Part shown: positions 1 to 4,420 of the stretch, piece after piece | Numbering within the stretch: the stretch's first letter is position 1 | Layout of the letters: each line of letters begins with the position of its first letter | Assembly (NCBI GenBank): GCA_965652145.1 | Contig: CBFGTV010000122.1 | Coordinates: 1 to 6,146 of the forward strand | Source of the DNA: CBFGTV01 sp965652145 | GTDB lineage: Bacteria > Bacillota > Clostridia > Peptostreptococcales > Natronincolaceae | DNA: 6,146 nt | Direction: 5' to 3' | Notes under the pieces: generated by a model | The model's database searches: none | What the model was told of the DNA's origin: nothing | The model's input: the letters and a program-made list of their open reading frames with translations, nothing else | Made by a program: the position numbers and the translations under genes

Positions 1-73
1 GGAACAAAAATTCAGTAAAATCTGCACCCTTCGGAGTATTCAGACACACCCTAGTGTTTTTTCTTTTTCTCAT
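1..73 (-). CDS. Possible 5' end of an unidentified gene running off the window edge
   Basis: An open frame starts at an ATG complementary to 71-73 and stays open for 24 codons to the window edge, beginning MRKRKNTRV and later reading NTPKGADFTEF. The lysine/arginine start comes from a poly-A/G tract that reads as a T-rich tract on the other strand. No good ribosome binding site precedes the ATG. I do not recognise the family. It could be the N terminus of a gene such as a transposase, or a chance open frame across a terminator. Confidence 0.2.
   Translation of the reverse strand, partial: MRKRKNTRVCLNTPKGADFTEFLF
46..69 (+). terminator. Weak terminator-like hairpin with long T tract
   Basis: ACAC (46-49) and GTGT (54-57) can pair around a CCTA loop and are followed by TTTTTTCTTTTT. 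The T tract is convincing but the stem is only four pairs. It could end a gene entering from the left on the plus strand. The same bases would be codons if the minus-strand frame at 1-73 is real, so both calls cannot be fully right. Confidence 0.3.
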
Positions 74-130
74 TAATAATATTGCTATCTTATTCTATCA
101 TATCAAGATTAAATGAATGATAGATTATTT

Positions 131-144
131 TTAGTAAATACTAA
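131..144. promoter_or_regulatory. Palindrome upstream of the coat-like operon
   Basis: TTAGTA-AA-TACTAA is an inverted repeat with perfect 6-bp arms, lying 27 bases before the ATG of the first coat-like gene. It could be an operator or a small hairpin in the leader. In an AT-rich region a match of this size can arise by chance. No repeat of it was seen elsewhere in the window. Confidence 0.25.
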
Positions 145-171
145 CTTAAAACTAAAATAAGGAGGCTTTAT

Positions 172-390
172 ATGCAAAATCTCTCTACAAAGGAAGTGAA
201 CTACATTAAGGATATATTGTCCTGGGAGTTACTTACTTCCAAAAAATGCTTTCAATATGCCAATCAGGAGACTAACCCCGGCCATAAAAAGGTTTTTTCT
301 GATACAGCAAGCATGCATCAGCAAAACTATCTGGAACTTTTAAACTATGTGGATCAAATAATTAGCAGTCAAGGAGGCCAGGTACAATGA
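172..390 (+). CDS. Small helical protein, first gene of a CotF-like spore-coat pair
   Basis: This 72-residue protein is probably all helical: residues about 5-30 (TKEVNYIKDILSWELLTSKK) and about 36-65 look like two amphipathic helices. The pattern resembles half of the ferritin-like helical bundle seen in short clostridial proteins annotated as spore coat (CotF family). It has no signal peptide, membrane segment or metal-binding E-x2-H motif. The start is well supported by GGAGG at 161-165, six bases before the ATG. Its stop overlaps the start of the next gene (ATGA), and AAGGAGG lies inside its own 3' end, so the two are one operon and probably translationally coupled. A faint mother-cell sigma-like element (TAATA at 77-81, CATATCAA at 99-106) lies upstream but is weak. 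The role in the spore coat is inferred from family resemblance and the partner gene. Confidence 0.75.
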   Translation: MQNLSTKEVNYIKDILSWELLTSKKCFQYANQETNPGHKKVFSDTASMHQQNYLELLNYVDQIISSQGGQVQ

Positions 391-758
391 TGGACTCTCA
401 GTCAACAGTTACCTCTAAAATGGGGGTACAAAAAATTGGTAAAACTGTTTCTCAGGAACTCCCTAAAGTAAAGGATGTAAACTTAAATGTCAGGGATAAG
501 CTGAATGATATTCTGTTTTACGAAAAGCACAACCTTGTAAACTATCAGATCGCTATAAATGAAATCATCAATGATGATCTAAGGGCGCTTCTAATAAATA
601 ATCATAATAAAATACAGAATGCCCATACGACCCTCTTTAATGAGCTGTTCAACCTGGGGGAATACCAGGCTGATCTTGCAACAAAGCCCCAAATAAGTGA
701 TATATCTGATATTTTTAGCGGCTATAAGACTCAGCTTCCATTTTTTCAGCAGCAATAA
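387..758 (+). CDS. CotF-like spore coat protein (ferritin-like helical fold)
   Basis: The 123-residue product has a polar N-terminal stretch (about 1-30), then helices at about 33-60 (RDKLNDILFYEKHNLVNYQI) and 62-92 (INDDLRALLINNHNKIQNAH), and a loose tail ending PFFQQQ. The spacing LFYEKHxLVNYQxAIxE followed by LRxLLxxxHxKIQxxHxxLFxxL is characteristic of CotF-type proteins, which are small coat components in Bacillus and Clostridia. Translation can start at 387 (overlapping the previous stop as ATGA) or at the adjacent ATG at 390; AAGGAGG at 371-377 serves either. A bidirectional hairpin at 764-781 ends the operon. Together with the 72-residue partner it may form one four-helix assembly from two chains; that is inference. 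It also shows that the organism probably sporulates. Confidence 0.8.
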   Translation: MMDSQSTVTSKMGVQKIGKTVSQELPKVKDVNLNVRDKLNDILFYEKHNLVNYQIAINEIINDDLRALLINNHNKIQNAHTTLFNELFNLGEYQADLATKPQISDISDIFSGYKTQLPFFQQQ

Positions 759-763
759 AACAC

Positions 764-787
764 AGCCCGGGTTACCGGGCTTATTTC
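764..787. terminator. Bidirectional hairpin terminator after the coat-like operon
   Basis: AGCCCGG (764-770) pairs perfectly with CCGGGCT (775-781) around a GTTA loop, six bases after the stop of the coat-like gene. The plus-strand tail (TATTTCATT) is only moderately T-rich. On the minus strand the stem is followed by GTGTTTTATT, so it may also stop transcripts from the flavoprotein side. Confidence 0.7.
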
Positions 788-919
788 ATTCCCAGCCACG
801 GAAATACTTCGTTTAAAGGCACTCCTACATATCCATTACGAGTGCCAATCAACATCATTTTTTATGGCCAGAAGGATGGCATTCGCCTGCCTATCTTTAT
901 CTATAAAGCGGATCGTTCC
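781..919 (-). pseudogene. Decayed 3' fragment of an unidentified gene, interrupted by a frameshift
   Basis: On the minus strand one frame (919 to 836) reads GTIRFIDKDRQANAILLA and onward. A second frame (858 to 781) reads MMLIGTRNGYVGVPL and ends LGMK-stop. Removing one A from the six-A run (complement of 858-863) joins them into an uninterrupted 45-residue frame whose stop touches the terminator hairpin. Both parts have protein-like composition and neither has its own start site or ribosome binding site. The first part overlaps the last codons of the flavoprotein gene in another frame. The family is not recognised; the end (VPLNEVFPWLGMK) faintly resembles the tail of a copper-amine-oxidase-N-type repeat, which is weak evidence. 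Confidence 0.35.
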
Positions 920-1716
920 CTAGAAAATCTTTTTCCCATCATATGAATCAATCCCTTCATTATACTTCCGAAAATCTTCTTAAAAGGATTAAGCCTCACA
1001 TCGTAGAAGTATTCTTGATCAAGCCAACCCATTTGCTCCCAATAAATATAGTCGGCTTCAGAGGTATAGGTCTTGCTTCTTAGACAATTAAACATGAAAA
1101 TATCGTAAAATGATGGTACTCTTTTTTCAGCGGTTTCTGCACTTTTCCATAGCTTTTCCGATACCAGTCTAAGCTTTTTATGGTTCTTCGTAAAATAACT
1201 TTGGCTGTATTTAAAGGCTCCTTTAGACTTGCGATTTTCAAAATACAAAGGGGAGATAATTTGTAGGTTACCAACAATCCCCAGGCCCCATCCGGATAGG
1301 GTCATTTTAAGATATTTATAAACCTGCTTGCTTCCGCCACCATCTGTGGTTACAACAATTAGTGCAGGCTTACCGACCAGTTCCTGCCGATGAAACATAT
1401 AAGACATTCTGTCGATGAATCTTTTGAGCTGTCCCGTAACCTGATAAGCATACACTGGACTTGCAATAATCAAGGCATCGGCCGAAATAAGCTGATCCTT
1501 TATCCGCTTTAAGTCATCGGCTTTACAAGGACAATCATTTTCACTTTTTTGGAAGCAAGTACAGCACCCCTTGCAGTCTTCGATATGATAATCATTAAGA
1601 AAGATGTAATGAAACTCAACTGTGTTATTACCCTGATTAATTTGCCCCTCAATCTCTTTACAAATGTTAAAGCTATCTTTTCTTCTTGGGCTTCCCATTA
1701 AAGCTACAATTTTCAT
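901..1716 (-). CDS. Iron-sulfur flavoprotein-like NAD(P)H-dependent FMN reductase
   Basis: The 271-residue cytoplasmic protein has a flavodoxin-like FMN_red domain at about 1-165. The FMN phosphate loop is GSPRRKDSF (8-16), and ASPVYAYQVTGQLKRFIDR (85-103) is the second flavin-contact segment. Cysteines at 48, 51, 52, 54, 62 and 64 sit in the insertion typical of this family; C48-x2-C51-x2-C54-x7-C62 fits the compact motif by which iron-sulfur flavoproteins bind a 4Fe-4S cluster. Such proteins move electrons between NAD(P)H or ferredoxin and small acceptors; the acceptor here is unknown. A basic, aromatic C-terminal extension (about 170-271) makes it longer than the usual 180-200 residues. 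The start at 1716 is chosen because AAGGGAG (1725-1731) lies eight bases upstream; an in-frame ATG at 1746 lies inside the operator. It follows padR by 107 bases and shares its operator, so PadR control is likely. Its last codons overlap the remnant at 781-919, so its C terminus may have been altered. Confidence 0.85.
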   Translation of the reverse strand: MKIVALMGSPRRKDSFNICKEIEGQINQGNNTVEFHYIFLNDYHIEDCKGCCTCFQKSENDCPCKADDLKRIKDQLISADALIIASPVYAYQVTGQLKRFIDRMSYMFHRQELVGKPALIVVTTDGGGSKQVYKYLKMTLSGWGLGIVGNLQIISPLYFENRKSKGAFKYSQSYFTKNHKKLRLVSEKLWKSAETAEKRVPSFYDIFMFNCLRSKTYTSEADYIYWEQMGWLDQEYFYDVRLNPFKKIFGSIMKGLIHMMGKRFSRERSAL

Positions 1717-1736
1717 TTTATCGTCTCCCTTCAATG

Positions 1737-1752
1737 TATCCAACATTGGATA
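1737..1752. promoter_or_regulatory. PadR operator, copy 1 (flavoprotein gene)
   Basis: TATCCAACATTGGATA has perfect 7-bp inverted arms around a CA centre. It is identical over all 16 bases to the copy at 2432-2447 in front of padR. It lies just upstream of the flavoprotein ribosome binding site, where a bound repressor would block transcription. PadR repressors are known to bind inverted repeats as dimers and commonly regulate themselves and a neighbouring gene. That this is the PadR site is inference from position and repetition. Confidence 0.75.
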
Positions 1753-1766
1753 CTATCTTAAATTTT

Positions 1767-1795
1767 TATTCCATACCGTTGAACAATATGGAATA
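1767..1795. promoter_or_regulatory. Second inverted repeat upstream of the flavoprotein gene
   Basis: TATTCCATA (1767-1775) and TATGGAATA (1787-1795) form perfect 9-bp arms 11 bases apart. It lies between padR and the flavoprotein gene, 15 bases from the first operator. No T tract follows on either strand, so it is not a normal terminator. A protein-binding site or leader hairpin is more likely. On the minus strand TTGTTC falls in the loop and could be part of a poor -35 element; no convincing -10 goes with it. Confidence 0.5.
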
Positions 1796-1800
1796 ACTAT

Positions 1801-1822
1801 AAAAACTAATTTAATTAAGTTT
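1801..1822 (-). terminator. Weak AT-rich hairpin after padR
   Basis: Read on the minus strand just after the padR stop, AAACT and AAT pair with ATT and AGTTT, with one bulged base, and TTTTT follows. The stem contains only one G-C pair. It may reduce but probably does not abolish read-through from padR into the flavoprotein gene. Confidence 0.25.
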
Positions 1823-1823
1823 A

Positions 1824-2411
1824 CTATTCATTTAAAATTGAAAAGTCCACCTTTTTTATCAGATTCGAAACCTTCTTAGACAATGAAATTGTTTCATCAA
1901 GATGCTCTGCTAAGGCTTTATGCCATTCTATTTGGTTCTCTACAGTACTTTTCATCAGCTTGAAGGTAGCTTTTTCTACATTTTCAGCCGTTTTATGCTT
2001 CTTTTGATACCAATCATTGATATCACAAAGCTGTTTTTTCAGGCAGACAATATGTTCTTCAATTGCTGTAAGCATCTCTTGCCTTGTAAGATTCGCCATA
2101 ATGGGATAAAGTAAAAATTTCTCCGACGAGATACCCCCTAATGGCTTTTTTAACTCATGCAACGCCATTTGAGCCAAATTACTGCGCCCCTCATCGGTTA
2201 TCTCATAAATTTTTCTTGCTTTTTCATTATCACCTACTTTATCGACAAGTTTGATTAATCCGTCTTTTTCAAGTTTACCCATGGCATAATAGATTGAACC
2301 AGACTGTATACTGTTCCATTCCTCCATGTGATTAAGCTGTATAAATTTCTGAATTTCATAACCGTGGGTTGATTTAAGGCTAAGATAGTAAAGTATTAGT
2401 AACTGAACCAT
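1824..2411 (-). CDS. PadR-family transcriptional regulator
   Basis: The 195-residue protein has the PadR winged helix at about 1-78: HGYEI (16-20) in the first helix region, SGSIYYAMGKLEKDGLI (37-53) as the recognition helix, and KIYEITDEGR (67-76) in the wing. A helical C-terminal half (81-195), rich in charged heptads, matches the dimerisation region of longer PadR proteins (Vir_act_alpha_C type). PadR proteins are usually repressors released by small, often toxic or aromatic, ligands; the ligand here cannot be read from sequence. The start at 2411 is chosen because AAGGAG (2417-2422) precedes it by five bases. An in-frame ATG at 2441 lies inside the operator, about ten bases from the predicted transcript start, with no ribosome binding site. 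The promoter at 2458-2486 and operator at 2432-2447 indicate autoregulation. The downstream flavoprotein gene carries the same operator. Confidence 0.9.
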   Translation of the reverse strand: MVQLLILYYLSLKSTHGYEIQKFIQLNHMEEWNSIQSGSIYYAMGKLEKDGLIKLVDKVGDNEKARKIYEITDEGRSNLAQMALHELKKPLGGISSEKFLLYPIMANLTRQEMLTAIEEHIVCLKKQLCDINDWYQKKHKTAENVEKATFKLMKSTVENQIEWHKALAEHLDETISLSKKVSNLIKKVDFSILNE

Positions 2412-2431
2412 TTGTTCTCCTTCTTTTTTAT

Positions 2432-2447
2432 TATCCAACATTGGATA
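2432..2447. promoter_or_regulatory. PadR operator, copy 2 (padR itself)
   Basis: This is the second exact copy of TATCCAACATTGGATA. It lies between the predicted padR transcript start (about 2451) and the ribosome binding site, so a bound dimer would block RNA polymerase at the start of transcription. It is about 150 bases from the divergent phosphoesterase gene, so control of that gene is possible but less likely. Confidence 0.8.
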
Positions 2448-2457
2448 TGATATTGTA

Positions 2458-2486
2458 ATTATAAAATATATTTATGGCTCTGTAAA
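2458..2486 (-). promoter_or_regulatory. Sigma-A-type promoter of padR
   Basis: On the minus strand TTTACA (2481-2486) and a perfect TATAAT (2458-2463) are separated by 17 bases, the optimal spacing. The predicted start at about 2451 places the PadR operator directly downstream. Confidence 0.75.
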
Positions 2487-2597
2487 GTATTTTTCTATTC
2501 CGCAGGGTAATGGTGTTTCGTTTTGTTATATGATAAACTGGTGATAAAGCTGAGTAATTGTAAGGATAAAGAAAACGAGATGTAGTGAGGCAGATTC

Positions 2598-3458
2598 ATG
2601 AAAAACATAAAAAGTAATAAACGAAGGGAACTAGTGACAGTTCTATTGATTTTCCTTGTACCCTTTTCTATCTGGGTTTATTGGGGCAATACCTCCATAC
2701 TAACAACACAAATCCATATCAGTAGTAAAAGCCTTCCGGTTTCCTTCAATGGGTTTCGGATTGTTCACGTATCTGACCTGCATAATACGGAATTTGGAGT
2801 TAATCAAGAGAAATTACTTGATGCAGTTAAGAATGCATCTCCGGATCTAATCGCCATTACCGGCGATTTAATTGATTCCCGCCGCACAGATCTTCTAAAA
2901 GCTATGGATTTTGTCAATGGTGCCGTCAAGATCGCTCCGGTATATTATGTTACGGGTAATCACGAAGCACGAATTGACGAATATCTAAAGCTGGAAGAAA
3001 AAATGGCAGAAGCGGGCGTTGTTTTATTAAGGGATAAAGGCGTAACAATTAAACGCGGCGAGGATTTTATCCGACTGCTGGGCTTGGATGATCCTTCTTT
3101 TATGAAAAAAAACGATAAGATTGAAAACAGTATAACATTGACCGATGCAAAGTTAAAAGACCTGATGGATGAAAACCAATATACAATCCTATTATCCCAT
3201 AGACCGGAGCTGTTTAACGTGTATGCAGCCCACAGTATCGATTTGATCTTAAGCGGCCATGCTCATGGCGGACAGGTTCGCTTACCCTTTGTTGGAGGGC
3301 TAGTGGCGCCGAACCAGGGGCTCTTTCCCAAATATGACGAGGGCATTTATGAAATTGGCCCATCAAAAATGGTTGTCAGCCGGGGCTTAGGTAACAGTAT
3401 TTTCCCTGTCCGTATCAACAACCGACCGGAATTGGTAGTTATTACCTTTGGACAATAG
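2598..3458 (+). CDS. Membrane-anchored calcineurin-like metallophosphoesterase (YkuE/YaeI type)
   Basis: The 286-residue protein begins with a basic stretch and one hydrophobic segment (about 12-29), then a metallophosphoesterase domain. All dimetal motifs are present in order: D-L-H (60-62), GDLID (89-93), GNHE (120-123), SHRPE (200-204) and GHAHGGQ (220-226). They supply D60, H62, D90, N121, H201, H221 and H223 as likely metal ligands. Length and layout match the YkuE/YaeI group, whose members act at or outside the membrane; YaeI-type proteins have been linked to UDP-2,3-diacylglucosamine or other phosphoesters, but the substrate here is unknown. KRRELV before the hydrophobic core resembles a degenerate twin-arginine signal, while the core is hydrophobic enough to be an uncleaved anchor. 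The start is supported by GTGAGG at 2585-2590, seven bases upstream. A weak TATGAT at 2529-2534 is the best -10 candidate, with no good -35. It is divergent from padR and ends at 3577-3612. Confidence 0.9.
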   Translation: MKNIKSNKRRELVTVLLIFLVPFSIWVYWGNTSILTTQIHISSKSLPVSFNGFRIVHVSDLHNTEFGVNQEKLLDAVKNASPDLIAITGDLIDSRRTDLLKAMDFVNGAVKIAPVYYVTGNHEARIDEYLKLEEKMAEAGVVLLRDKGVTIKRGEDFIRLLGLDDPSFMKKNDKIENSITLTDAKLKDLMDENQYTILLSHRPELFNVYAAHSIDLILSGHAHGGQVRLPFVGGLVAPNQGLFPKYDEGIYEIGPSKMVVSRGLGNSIFPVRINNRPELVVITFGQ

Positions 3459-3466
3459 CAGCGGCA

Positions 3467-3484
3467 GCCCGGCTTAATTCGGGC
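3467..3484 (+). terminator. Short GC hairpin just after the phosphoesterase stop
   Basis: GCCCG (3467-3471) pairs with CGGGC (3480-3484) around an eight-base loop, nine bases after the stop codon. No T tract follows, so on its own it is not a complete intrinsic terminator. It may protect the 3' end of the message, with the hairpin at 3577-3612 doing the termination. Confidence 0.3.
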
Positions 3485-3521
3485 CGGACTACTAGCCTTT
3501 TACTGGAAACCAAACATAGAC

Positions 3522-3549
3522 TAGTCAATAGTCAATAATCAATTATGAA
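3522..3549 (+). repeat. Four imperfect 7-base tandem repeats
   Basis: TAGTCAA, TAGTCAA, TAATCAA and TTATGAA follow one another without spacing. The first two are identical and the others drift by one to three bases. The array lies in the spacer between two convergent genes. Such intergenic heptamer arrays could expand or contract by slippage; no function can be read here. Confidence 0.6.
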
Positions 3550-3576
3550 TATTTTATCTCAGTCTAAAATTAAAAT

Positions 3577-3612
3577 ATCTCCCAAACTATCGGTTTGGGA
3601 GATTCCTTTTTT
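3577..3612. terminator. Strong bidirectional terminator shared by convergent genes
   Basis: ATCTCCCAAAC (3577-3587) pairs perfectly with GTTTGGGAGAT (3593-3603) around a TATCG loop. On the plus strand TCCTTTTTT follows. On the minus strand the stem is followed by ATTTTAATTTT. It therefore ends both the phosphoesterase gene from the left and the VOC gene from the right. Confidence 0.92.
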
Positions 3613-3649
3613 GCTAATATAATATTTGTTTAAAGCTCGTCAACAATAA

Positions 3650-4087
3650 TTATTTACAACCCCTTTTTTCTTCCCAAAGCTGTTGGCGTTCTTCAAAGCT
3701 CACTTCCTTGTGTATTTGGTGTAGCATCCACTGATAACCAAAGGGATCTGTAAAGATAGCATTTGATACGCCGTAATCAGGCATTTCGGTTACTGCCTGT
3801 ACCTCTAGACAGCCTGCATTGATGGCCTTTGTGAAGGTTTCCTTGATGTTAGGCACAAGGATGTTAAACCAAATCGACTTGGGTTCCTGCTGAGTTGGTG
3901 CTTTCAAATAGAATTTTGGGTTTTCGTCCAACATGTGAAAACGAACCCCGTACAGAGTAAAAATTACTTCATTTTCACCCTTCGGGAAATCAGTAACCTC
4001 AATTCGCTCAATATCAAACACTTTTTCATATAGTTCCAGTGCTTTTAAGCTGTCCGTTACAACCATATCAATTTCTACCCCTACCAT
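3650..4087 (-). CDS. VOC-family (glyoxalase/PhnB-like) small protein
   Basis: The 145-residue cytoplasmic protein has the paired beta-alpha-beta-beta-beta modules of the VOC fold. Module one spans about 3-58 (DSLKALELYEKVFDIE, then HMLDEN) and module two about 72-125 (WFNILVPNIKETFTKAINAG, then FTDPFGYQWMLHQ). A charged tail (FEERQQLWEEKRGCK) follows. DPFGYxWMLHQxHKEVSFEER is typical of PhnB-like VOC proteins of Gram-positive bacteria. VOC members include glyoxalases, dioxygenases and drug-binding proteins, so the family alone gives no substrate. The usual first-strand histidine ligand is not obvious, so metal-dependent catalysis is uncertain. AAAGGAG lies ten bases before the ATG, and an extended -10 promoter lies at 4156-4164. 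It is transcribed alone, convergent with the phosphoesterase and divergent from the FMN/FAD reductase. Confidence 0.85.
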   Translation of the reverse strand: MVGVEIDMVVTDSLKALELYEKVFDIERIEVTDFPKGENEVIFTLYGVRFHMLDENPKFYLKAPTQQEPKSIWFNILVPNIKETFTKAINAGCLEVQAVTEMPDYGVSNAIFTDPFGYQWMLHQIHKEVSFEERQQLWEEKRGCK

Positions 4088-4155
4088 TTTCAGGCCACTC
4101 CTTTGTTATTAAAATAATAAGCAAAGCTGTTTACTAAAGTTTGTATATTCTAATT

Positions 4156-4164
4156 ATTATATCA
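4156..4164 (-). promoter_or_regulatory. Extended -10 promoter of the VOC gene
   Basis: On the minus strand TGATATAAT is a perfect extended -10 element (TGn plus TATAAT). No good -35 is present, as is common with extended -10 promoters. Transcription would start near 4149, giving a leader of about 60 bases. Confidence 0.55.
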
Positions 4165-4256
4165 CAGCTCCTTTTAGAAAATCCACCTGAATTCAGAGTC
4201 AAAATACCAATTATAACCATCTAAAGTACTAGCCCTTTCAGTCAGCATATTTATAA

Positions 4257-4293
4257 GCTGTGAAAAAAGGAGTACTATCGTACTATTTTTAGC
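4257..4293. other. Interrupted hairpin with A and T tracts on both sides
   Basis: AGTAC (4271-4275) and GTACT (4280-4284) pair around TATC. They are flanked by AAAAAA (4263-4268) and TTTTT (4286-4290), then GCT (4257-4259) and AGC (4291-4293), which can extend the stem across small internal loops. On both strands the hairpin is followed by a T tract, like a weak bidirectional terminator. It lies upstream of the predicted reductase promoter, so it may block transcription arriving from either side. Confidence 0.3.
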
Positions 4294-4353
4294 CAATACA
4301 AGGGGATATTTACAAAGATTTGGAAGTATACTGGAAAATTATGAAAAGTGATA

Positions 4354-4382
4354 TTGAATTTCTATAGTAATCATGATACGAT
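4354..4382 (+). promoter_or_regulatory. Candidate promoter of the FMN/FAD reductase gene
   Basis: TTGAAT (4354-4359) and TACGAT (4377-4382) are 17 bases apart, and TG at 4374-4375 gives an extended -10. Each hexamer matches the sigma-A consensus at four of six positions. The leader would be about 32 bases and contain the strong AGGAGGG at 4408-4414. Confidence 0.5.
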
Positions 4383-4420
4383 AGGGTTGATACAAAATTA
4401 ACAAAACAGGAGGGCAAACT

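Larger units (their letters stand above)
4088..4420. other. Divergent intergenic region between VOC and flavin-reductase genes
   Basis: This 333-base AT-rich spacer holds the VOC promoter near 4156-4164 (-), the reductase promoter near 4354-4382 (+) and a hairpin at 4257-4293. TCACAGCT (4162-4169) recurs inverted as AGCTGTGA (4256-4263), the first copy overlapping the VOC promoter; an 8-bp match can be chance. I see no open frame with a ribosome binding site, no riboswitch I recognise and no tRNA. Confidence 0.6.

Noticed and set aside
818..846. Inverted repeat GGCACTC/GAGTGCC with a 15-base loop
   Set aside because: The loop is long and the tail on either strand is short of T. The bases are better explained as part of the decayed reading frame on the minus strand.
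1080..1277. 65-codon open frame on the minus strand
   Set aside because: It lies wholly inside the flavoprotein gene in another frame on the same strand, with no ribosome binding site and no family-like motifs.
1664..1879. 71-codon open frame on the plus strand
   Set aside because: It is antisense to the flavoprotein start, the operators and the padR end. Its hydrophobic composition is explained by AT-rich antisense DNA.
1920..2114. 64-codon open frame on the plus strand
   Set aside because: It is antisense to padR, which has clear family motifs, and has no ribosome binding site.
2523..2548. TTGTTA and GATAAA as a promoter for the phosphoesterase
   Set aside because: The spacing is only 14 bases, too short for a normal sigma-A promoter.
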